Source of the DNA: Hydractinia symbiolongicarpus
Taxonomy: Eukaryota; Cnidaria; Hydrozoa; Anthoathecata; Hydractiniidae
Length of the DNA: 64,000 bases
NCBI RefSeq assembly: GCF_029227915.1
Contig: NC_079883.1
Location: forward strand, 11,160,001 to 11,224,000
Direction: 5' to 3'
The notes under the pieces were generated by a model, which saw nothing but the letters and a program-made list of their open reading frames with translations, did no database searches and was not told the origin of the DNA. Shown here one piece after another: positions 55,466 through 64,000 of this stretch (its first letter is position 1; each line of letters starts with the position of its first letter). Position numbers and translations under genes: made by a program.

Positions 55466-55662
55466 ACCGCTACACTCAGAAAACAACGGCTATTTTTATA
55501 GCCACACATCTTTAAAAAAACATTGTTTTTTTCACAAAACTATAACCTTAAAGTCTAATAGATAATCCATGCATACGCCTTGTCCTAAGTAACTCAAAGA
55601 AATTAAATAAAAAAATTTGATCACAACGTCAAAATAAATTGCACGTATTTGCCCCTACTAAT

Positions 55663-55782
55663 GTCTACGGCCATACCACGATGAACACACCCGTTCTCGT
55701 CTGATCACGAAAGTTAAGCATCGTCGGGCCGGGATAGTACTTGGATGGGGGACCGCCTGGGAACTCCCGGTGTCGTAGGCTT
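55663..55782 (+). rRNA. 5S ribosomal RNA, G48A variant (unit 10)
   Basis: Same as unit 1 except G to A at 55710, nucleotide 48 of the RNA, changing CACGGAAG to CACGAAAG just before the A box. It falls in the helix III / loop C region. Either a minor variant of the 5S pool or a base error. Confidence 0.93.
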
Positions 55783-56130
55783 TTCATTTTCATTTGTTGC
55801 CTTTTCATTTCAATGGTGCTGTGATATATTTCTTGTTATAACAATTAAGGAACGTGGCGGTTGTTGAAAGTGTTTCCTATGACATTTTCCTACGACATTT
55901 TCAGGTGATAGTACGAGAAAAAAGAGCTTTCAAATGCATACAAACTCGATCTATTGCCGATCATCCAATAACCCTGACGGAATGGCAAATAAAATAAAAT
56001 TCCGCCGCCTTCCGAGGACTTATATCGCAATCACGTTTCGTAACAGCCAAGCGAGGTTTTACCTTAGCGTTTAAGTCACCACCGACATTTGGCCGCGCAA
56101 CTTTTCTAAGCTCATTCATTTTGACTTAAG

Positions 56131-56296
56131 GAGGGGGCGAGCGCGGACGCAGGCCCCCACTACCAGAAATTGTACGGTCGAGTTACTGACGTTTGCAGTA
56201 ATCGCAGAGGTCAGCCCAAGCGTAGTGCAATGCAAGAGCCTCACTCTGGAAGAAAACCCTCATTGATCAGTCTTTACTTCCCCGTCAGGTAAGTAT
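56131..56296 (-). ncRNA. U1: U1 snRNA (unit 10)
   Basis: Same as unit 1. Confidence 0.95.
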
Positions 56297-56486
56297 GAGT
56301 TGGAACTGCACCGTAGCATGAGGGTACCCTTCAAAGTTTGTTAATGCTTGTGGCTTGAGTGTGTTATAAACTGCCGTGTCGCGGGGCATAGGCTGTATTC
56401 TCCCCCAGTGTACGCGTTTTGTTCCCGCCGTAGACTATGCAGAGTGCCGTCGGAAAGAGGACTGCTATTATTCTTTTATTGCTTAT

Positions 56487-56673
56487 GTGGGCCGCCATCG
56501 GTAATAGTGCAACACCAAGGCAACCCGTGGTCACGGCGTGAATGAATCCACCTCCATGACCCAAGGCCAAAAATCAGATTAATATACTGACCATTCAGAG
56601 AATGGCCTACCAGATATTAAACTGATAAGAACAGATACTACACTTGATCTTAGCCATTAGGCCGAGAAGCGAT
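56487..56673 (-). ncRNA. U2: U2 snRNA (unit 10)
   Basis: Same as unit 1. Confidence 0.95.
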
Positions 56674-56995
56674 AAAGAACAAGCGTTGCCATGATAGGCA
56701 TCGTCCACACACCGTAACTGCTTGTGGAGCATGTCACGTTACTGTAAAGCTTACAACTGTCACCGCGTACGGATGGACGGCGACATAGTAAAAATCACGG
56801 CTGTTGATTTAGCCGTAGGATGGAGAGCGACTGTAGCGAGTGGATGGTAACTTACATGAATGCTAACAAAGGCGACGATACTAAGTGCGTGATATTACTT
56901 TCCAATATGACTGCGTACATTCCGTTTATCAACGCATTACGCCAGAACGTGCGCGCGCGTTACACAGTAGACCATGCAGCCGAAATGCGACAGTG

Positions 56996-57068
56996 CGACC
57001 CTGCCAGGAGTCGAACCTGGAATCCCCTGATTCGTAGTCAGATGCCTTATCCATTGGGCCACAGGGCC
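56996..57068 (-). tRNA. tRNA-Arg (ACG, unit 10)
   Basis: Same as unit 1. Confidence 0.96.
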
Positions 57069-57647
57069 ATGCTTATGACTTCGCCCCATCGTTATTTTGG
57101 CTTGCGCATTCGTTTTACTTACGACAGAATTCTTCGTGTTTGTAGCCATGAAAGAAAGGGACTTCTGTGAGTGAATTTTTTTACTGTGGTCTAATAAAAA
57201 AGTCGAAACGCAGTGCCCAATATATGAATTGCTCCTAATAGCCGGAAACAGGCCGTGTCGATGATGTAGGCCGACATACGCAACGCAAACCAAAGAACGC
57301 TTTATGAAAATCCTAACACGGGCGCGGAAGAAGCCCAAATTAACAGAGTAGATGTAATGCTGAAGACCTCAAACTCCAGCAGCTTCTCTTTCAGACTATT
57401 GCGTCGTGCTACAAATAAAAATTAACATGCTTTCGCATAGTCGCGGCACCCAAAACGGACATTATACGATGTACAGAAACACACATTTCTGTTTTCGCGC
57501 CAAATCAATTCCCGGGAGTGGTACTTTTACGTCCGCATACTTCGCACCGTCTTAAATTATATCTCATTTACACGGTAATGTTTAGTATACTTCTACTGTG
57601 ATAACAAGCATCGTTTATCGTTGGATTGTTGTAAGAAAACATTAAAA

Positions 57648-58199
57648 ATGAGTGAAGCAGCTTCTCCAAAGAAAATCGCACCCAAGAAGAAACCTGCTGC
57701 AAAGAAGACAGCTGATCACCCTAAATATGTGGACATGATCAAGGCTGCTATCGCTACCCTAAAGGAACGCGGTGGTTCATCTCGCCAAGCTATTACAAAA
57801 TATATTCATGCAAATTACAAAGTTGCTGAAAACTCAGATCATCATCTGAAAATGGCTCTTAAACGAGGAGTAACATCAGGCGATTTGATTCAAACTAAAG
57901 GCACTGGTGCTTCTGGATCATTCAAGCTAGGTCAGGTAAAAAAAGAAAAACCTAAGAAAAAGGCCGCAGCAAAAAAGCCAACGGCAAAGAAGCCTACTGC
58001 AAAGAAAAGTACACCAAAAAAGAAGCCAGCAAAGAAGAGCACGCCAAAGAAAGCAGCAAAGAAGCCTGCCACAAAGAAAGCCTCGGCTAAGAAACCAGCA
58101 GCTAAGAAACCCACAAAGAAGCCTGTTGCTAAAAAACCTGCAGCAAAGAAGGTCAAAAAGACTCCCAAAAAGGCAGCAAAGAAGACCGCAAAAAAATAA
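57648..58199 (+). CDS. H1: Linker histone H1 (unit 11)
   Basis: 183 residues, same as unit 1. Hairpin 58232-58247. Confidence 0.97.
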   Translation: MSEAASPKKIAPKKKPAAKKTADHPKYVDMIKAAIATLKERGGSSRQAITKYIHANYKVAENSDHHLKMALKRGVTSGDLIQTKGTGASGSFKLGQVKKEKPKKKAAAKKPTAKKPTAKKSTPKKKPAKKSTPKKAAKKPATKKASAKKPAAKKPTKKPVAKKPAAKKVKKTPKKAAKKTAKK

Positions 58200-58560
58200 T
58201 TTGTGTGTATCTGGCTATTACATTAACAAACGGCTATTTTTATAGCCACACATTTACAAAAAAACATTATCTTGGTACAAAGTTAAACTTGTTTAAGTCA
58301 CTTAAACAGTTAAAAAAGAGTAATTTTAAGATTAGATTCCCTAAGTTTAAGTATTTTCGTTTTTAAATTTCTTATTTTCTTGCTTTTACTTTTCTTGCCC
58401 TTCATATTTTTAACATTGTCAAACTTTATGTAGCATAAAATTTTTATGTAGCATAAAATTTAAACAGAAAGCAGAACAAAGTTTGATATAAAAAGCTAGC
58501 CGTAATATTTTTTATGGATGTGTGGCTATAAAAATAGCCGTTTTTTGTTTGGTAAGATGC

Positions 58561-58974
<414 letters not shown>

Positions 58975-59452
58975 TTAAGAAGTCGATGTAGTACGGATAC
59001 ACAAGACGGTCTAAAATGCACTATCGCGCCAAAGTTTTATTTCTCATATTGATTGACAGCTAAGGTTCAAAACAAACCATTTGATTGGTGCTAAGAAAGT
59101 AATTTCTGATTGGCTGCATAATGACATTACGCTCATTACTTTAACATTTTTATAAAATCTGTGTTTTTTGGCTACGGGAAAACGGCTGTATCTTCTGATA
59201 CACAAAAGCTTTTGACTTTTTTTTTTTTTAGTAAGTAGCAGAAGGTTTGGCGAATTCCAACGATGCCAAATTTATTGCCTTACTGAAACATTAAGACCAC
59301 GAATTTTTAAAAAAACTACAGTTTTACTTAAAAAAATGTACAAAATGTTCGGAACATTTTGTAATGACGCAACTCTATTGGTTAATTAGGGTGTTTCCAC
59401 GAGCAGTAGGTAATTTTATGGCCTCTTTTTAAAGCTGTCTGAATTCTGTTAA

Positions 59453-59809
<357 letters not shown>

Positions 59810-60271
59810 GCGTTGTCATTGCTCAACAAAAACGGCTATTTTTATAGCCACAAATCTTTTAAAATATTACTTTGTGCACGCTTCCAAATTACACAATGTG
59901 TAAAGTCTTGTCACAGTTACATTTATTGCTATACGATACTATGTCATATATGACACAAAAAAAATTTAGAAATACTTTGTAGGGTTAATTTGCCTGGGAG
60001 TGTTTCCGTGAAAAGCTGGGTTAAGTTAAATGTAAGCAATAACATGGATCAATGTACTTGTCTTTTCTGCAAGTACAGCTAATAATACGTATGAAAAGTG
60101 AAGCTAATCCACACACACACATGGGGAAGTATTTTAAATGTAGGCTAGTGTTCTTAAGCACATTATTTAGAAGTTTTATTAACTTCGGTTAACTTGTAGT
60201 GACGCCAAGTAAATGTTTTTTTAAAGATGTGTGGTCTTAAAAAAGACCGTTTGTGTTTGGTAGACGTTGGT

Positions 60272-60676
60272 TTACTTGCTGCTTGTGTATTTTGTGACGG
60301 CTTTTGTTCCTTCACTGACTGCGTGTTTTGCAAGTTCTCCAGGCAAGAGAAGACGTACTGCGGTTTGAATTTCACGAGAAGAGATGGTCGACTTTTTGTT
60401 TTGAAGAGCCAAACGCGAAGCTTCGGAAGCAATGCGCTCAAAGATGTCGTTGACAAATGAGTTCATGATGCTCATAGCTTTGCTTGAAACTCCGACATCT
60501 GGGTGAACTTGTTTCAAAACATTGTAGATGTAAATAGCATAACTTTCCTTTCTCTTTCTCTTGCGTTTCTTTTCACCAGTTCCACCAATCTTTCCTCCTT
60601 TTTTGCCGGCTCTTTTTTCACCTTTCTTGGCTACTTTAGGTGCCTGTTTTCCTCCTTTAGCTGCTGCGTCAGACAT
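60272..60676 (-). CDS. H2B: Core histone H2B (unit 11)
   Basis: Same protein as unit 1. Hairpin 60233-60248. Confidence 0.98.
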   Translation of the reverse strand: MSDAAAKGGKQAPKVAKKGEKRAGKKGGKIGGTGEKKRKRKRKESYAIYIYNVLKQVHPDVGVSSKAMSIMNSFVNDIFERIASEASRLALQNKKSTISSREIQTAVRLLLPGELAKHAVSEGTKAVTKYTSSK

Positions 60677-60960
60677 GGTTAAAAATTTTTGCTACTTAAC
60701 TTGTAAATAAGCATTAAACTGCAAGTCAAAACTTTTTGTTTATAAGTAAAAAAATCGGATCGAATTCGATCCGAAAACGCCGATACGCAATTTAATTGGT
60801 TAAAAAAAAAATCTTTTGTTTAATACTTAATTATGATTGGTTAAAAAAACATGATTTCGATCCTATTTTTATGATGAAAAAACGAGTAAAGTTTATTTCG
60901 TTAACACTTACGTTAAATATTCGTACGTTTTTGTATTAACTTACAAATCAAATCGCAGTT

Positions 60961-61341
60961 ATGTCTGGACGTGGAAAAGGTGGAAAAGCTAAGGCTAAAG
61001 CCAAGACAAGATCCTCAAGAGCTGGACTTCAATTTCCAGTCGGTAGAGTGCATAGATTCCTTCGTAGAGGGCACTATGCTAACCGAATTGGATCTGGAGC
61101 ACCAGTTTACTTAGCAGCCGTCTTGGAATATTTATCTGCTGAGATATTGGAGTTGGCTGGTAACGCAGCAAGAGACAACAAAAAAGCTAGGATTATTCCA
61201 AGACATTTACAATTGGCTGTTTGTAATGATGAAGAATTAAACAAACTTTTGAGCGGTGTAACCATTGCAGCTGGTGGTGTTTTGCCAAACATTCAAGCTG
61301 TCTTACTCCCAAAGAAGAACGACAAAGGACAGAAGAAGTAA
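60961..61341 (+). CDS. H2A: Core histone H2A, Arg88Cys (unit 11)
   Basis: Same as unit 1 except C to T at 61222 (CGT to TGT), changing Arg88 (Met counted) to Cys just before the Asp90-Glu91-Glu92 acidic cluster. A CpG to TpG change fits decay of a methylated cytosine. It would put a cysteine in an H2A that otherwise has none. Hairpin 61364-61379. Confidence 0.96.
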   Translation: MSGRGKGGKAKAKAKTRSSRAGLQFPVGRVHRFLRRGHYANRIGSGAPVYLAAVLEYLSAEILELAGNAARDNKKARIIPRHLQLAVCNDEELNKLLSGVTIAAGGVLPNIQAVLLPKKNDKGQKK

Positions 61342-61538
61342 ACCGCTACACTCAGAAAACAACGGCTATTTTTATAGCCACACATCTTTAAAAAAACATT
61401 GTTTTTTTCACAAAACTATAACCTTAAAGTCTAATAGATAATCCATGCATACGCCTTGTCCTAAGTAACTCAAAGAAATTAAATAAAAAAATTTGATCAC
61501 AACGTCAAAATAAATTGCACGTATTTGCCCCTACTAAT

Positions 61539-61658
61539 GTCTACGGCCATACCACGATGAACACACCCGTTCTCGTCTGATCACGGAAGTTAAGCATCGT
61601 CGGGCCGGGATAGTACTTGGATGGGGGACCGCCTGGGAACTCCCGGTGTCGTAGGCTT
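61539..61658 (+). rRNA. 5S ribosomal RNA (unit 11)
   Basis: Same sequence as unit 1. Confidence 0.96.
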
Positions 61659-62006
61659 TTCATTTTCATTTGTTGCCTTTTCATTTCAATGGTGCTGTGA
61701 TATATTTCTTGTTATAACAATTAAGGAACGTGGCGGTTGTTGAAAGTGTTTCCTATGACATTTTCCTACGACATTTTCAGGTGATAGTACGAGAAAAAAG
61801 AGCTTTCAAATGCATACAAACTCGATCTATTGCCGATCATCCAATAACCCTGACGGAATGGCAAATAAAATAAAATTCCGCCGCCTTCCGAGGACTTATA
61901 TCGCAATCACGTTTCGTAACAGCCAAGCGAGGTTTTACCTTAGCGTTTAAGTCACCACCGACATTTGGCCGCGCAACTTTTCTAAGCTCATTCATTTTGA
62001 CTTAAG

Positions 62007-62172
62007 GAGGGGGCGAGCGCGGACGCAGGCCCCCACTACCAGAAATTGTACGGTCGAGTTACTGACGTTTGCAGTAATCGCAGAGGTCAGCCCAAGCGTA
62101 GTGCAATGCAAGAGCCTCACTCTGGAAGAAAACCCTCATTGATCAGTCTTTACTTCCCCGTCAGGTAAGTAT
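62007..62172 (-). ncRNA. U1: U1 snRNA (unit 11)
   Basis: Same as unit 1. Confidence 0.95.
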
Positions 62173-62362
62173 GAGTTGGAACTGCACCGTAGCATGAGGG
62201 TACCCTTCAAAGTTTGTTAATGCTTGTGGCTTGAGTGTGTTATAAACTGCCGTGTCGCGGGGCATAGGCTGTATTCTCCCCCAGTGTACGCGTTTTGTTC
62301 CCGCCGTAGACTATGCAGAGTGCCGTCGGAAAGAGGACTGCTATTATTCTTTTATTGCTTAT

Positions 62363-62549
62363 GTGGGCCGCCATCGGTAATAGTGCAACACCAAGGCAAC
62401 CCGTGGTCACGGCGTGAATGAATCCACCTCCATGACCCAAGGCCAAAAATCAGATTAATATACTGACCATTCAGAGAATGGCCTACCAGATATTAAACTG
62501 ATAAGAACAGATACTACACTTGATCTTAGCCATTAGGCCGAGAAGCGAT
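62363..62549 (-). ncRNA. U2: U2 snRNA (unit 11)
   Basis: Same as unit 1. Confidence 0.95.
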
Positions 62550-62871
62550 AAAGAACAAGCGTTGCCATGATAGGCATCGTCCACACACCGTAACTGCTTG
62601 TGGAGCATGTCACGTTACTGTAAAGCTTACAACTGTCACCGCGTACGGATGGACGGCGACATAGTAAAAATCACGGCTGTTGATTTAGCCGTAGGATGGA
62701 GAGCGACTGTAGCGAGTGGATGGTAACTTACATGAATGCTAACAAAGGCGACGATACTAAGTGCGTGATATTACTTTCCAATATGACTGCGTACATTCCG
62801 TTTATCAACGCATTACGCCAGAACGTGCGCGCGCGTTACACAGTAGACCATGCAGCCGAAATGCGACAGTG

Positions 62872-62944
62872 CGACCCTGCCAGGAGTCGAACCTGGAATC
62901 CCCTGATTCGTAGTCAGATGCCTTATCCATTGGGCCACAGGGCC
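62872..62944 (-). tRNA. tRNA-Arg (ACG, unit 11)
   Basis: Same as unit 1. Confidence 0.96.
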
Positions 62945-63523
62945 ATGCTTATGACTTCGCCCCATCGTTATTTTGGCTTGCGCATTCGTTTTACTTACGA
63001 CAGAATTCTTCGTGTTTGTAGCCATGAAAGAAAGGGACTTCTGTGAGTGAATTTTTTTACTGTGGTCTAATAAAAAAGTCGAAACGCAGTGCCCAATATA
63101 TGAATTGCTCCTAATAGCCGGAAACAGGCCGTGTCGATGATGTAGGCCGACATACGCAACGCAAACCAAAGAACGCTTTATGAAAATCCTAACACGGGCG
63201 CGGAAGAAGCCCAAATTAACAGAGTAGATGTAATGCTGAAGACCTCAAACTCCAGCAGCTTCTCTTTCAGACTATTGCGTCGTGCTACAAATAAAAATTA
63301 ACATGCTTTCGCATAGTCGCGGCACCCAAAACGGACATTATACGATGTACAGAAACACACATTTCTGTTTTCGCGCCAAATCAATTCCCGGGAGTGGTAC
63401 TTTTACGTCCGCATACTTCGCACCGTCTTAAATTATATCTCATTTACACGGTAATGTTTAGTATACTTCTACTGTGATAACAAGCATCGTTTATCGTTGG
63501 ATTGTTGTAAGAAAACATTAAAA

Positions 63524-64000
63524 ATGAGTGAAGCAGCTTCTCCAAAGAAAATCGCACCCAAGAAGAAACCTGCTGCAAAGAAGACAGCTGATCACCCTAA
63601 ATATGTGGACATGATCAAGGCTGCTATCGCTACCCTAAAGGAACGCGGTGGTTCATCTCGCCAAGCTATTACAAAATATATTCATGCAAATTACAAAGTT
63701 GCTGAAAACTCAGATCATCATCTGAAAATGGCTCTTAAACGAGGAGTAACATCAGGCGATTTGATTCAAACTAAAGGCACTGGTGCTTCTGGATCATTCA
63801 AGCTAGGTCAGGTAAAAAAAGAAAAACCTAAGAAAAAGGCCGCAGCAAAAAAGCCAACGGCAAAGAAGCCTACTGCAAAGAAAAGTACACCAAAAAAGAA
63901 GCCAGCAAAGAAGAGCACGCCAAAGAAAGCAGCAAAGAAGCCTGCCACAAAGAAAGCCTCGGCTAAGAAACCAGCAGCTAAGAAACCCACAAAGAAGCCT
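63524..64000 (+). CDS. H1: Linker histone H1, cut by the window edge (unit 12)
   Basis: First 159 codons of H1, same as unit 1 as far as seen. It contains the whole winged helix and most of the tail, including the KPAAK block that unit 3 lacks. The end and hairpin lie beyond the window. Confidence 0.96.
   Translation, partial: MSEAASPKKIAPKKKPAAKKTADHPKYVDMIKAAIATLKERGGSSRQAITKYIHANYKVAENSDHHLKMALKRGVTSGDLIQTKGTGASGSFKLGQVKKEKPKKKAAAKKPTAKKPTAKKSTPKKKPAKKSTPKKAAKKPATKKASAKKPAAKKPTKKP

Overview
The window is one long tandem array of a eukaryotic (animal) histone super-repeat. Each unit is about 5,876 bp and carries all five replication-dependent histone genes plus 5S rRNA, U1 snRNA, U2 snRNA and one tRNA-Arg(ACG). 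There are 11 units (H1 start codons at 7, 5883, 10657, 16517, 22393, 28269, 34144, 40020, 45896, 51772 and 57648) and the first 477 nt of a twelfth H1 at the right edge. All histone genes are intronless, and each intact copy ends in the 6-bp stem, 4-nt loop 3' hairpin of metazoan histone mRNAs. The AT-rich spacers and histone/5S sequences suggest an invertebrate, perhaps a medusozoan cnidarian. The taxon is my inference, not something the sequence proves.

Layout of a unit, in unit 1 coordinates: H1 (+) 7-558; H3 (-) 920-1330; H4 (+) 1857-2168; H2B (-) 2631-3035; H2A (+) 3320-3700; 5S rRNA (+) 3898-4017; U1 (-) 4366-4531; U2 (-) 4722-4908; tRNA-Arg (-) 5231-5303; then the promoter of the next H1. 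H3/H4 and H2B/H2A are divergent pairs with shared promoters holding ATTGG (inverted CCAAT) boxes. H1/H3 and H4/H2B are convergent pairs with facing 3' hairpins. The left two thirds of the unit is thus a chromatin module and the right third a small-RNA module (splicing, ribosome, translation). Between U2 and the tRNA there is a possible further Sm-class RNA with a 5' splice-site-like GUAAGU.

The units are almost identical. Every difference I found occurs in only one unit. Units 4, 5 and 7-11 are exactly 5,876 bp, and unit 6 is one base shorter. Unit 2 is badly damaged: a 984-bp deletion fuses the H1 and H3 remnants and removes both 3' hairpins, a 118-bp deletion removes part of the H4-H2B spacer, and one base is changed in the U1 Sm site. 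Unit 3 has a frameshifted H1 that reads into its own 3' hairpin. Single-copy changes also occur in H4 (unit 8), H2A (units 6 and 11) and 5S rRNA (unit 10).

No mobile element, CRISPR array or non-repeat gene is visible. The window lies wholly inside the array, so neither flank is seen.
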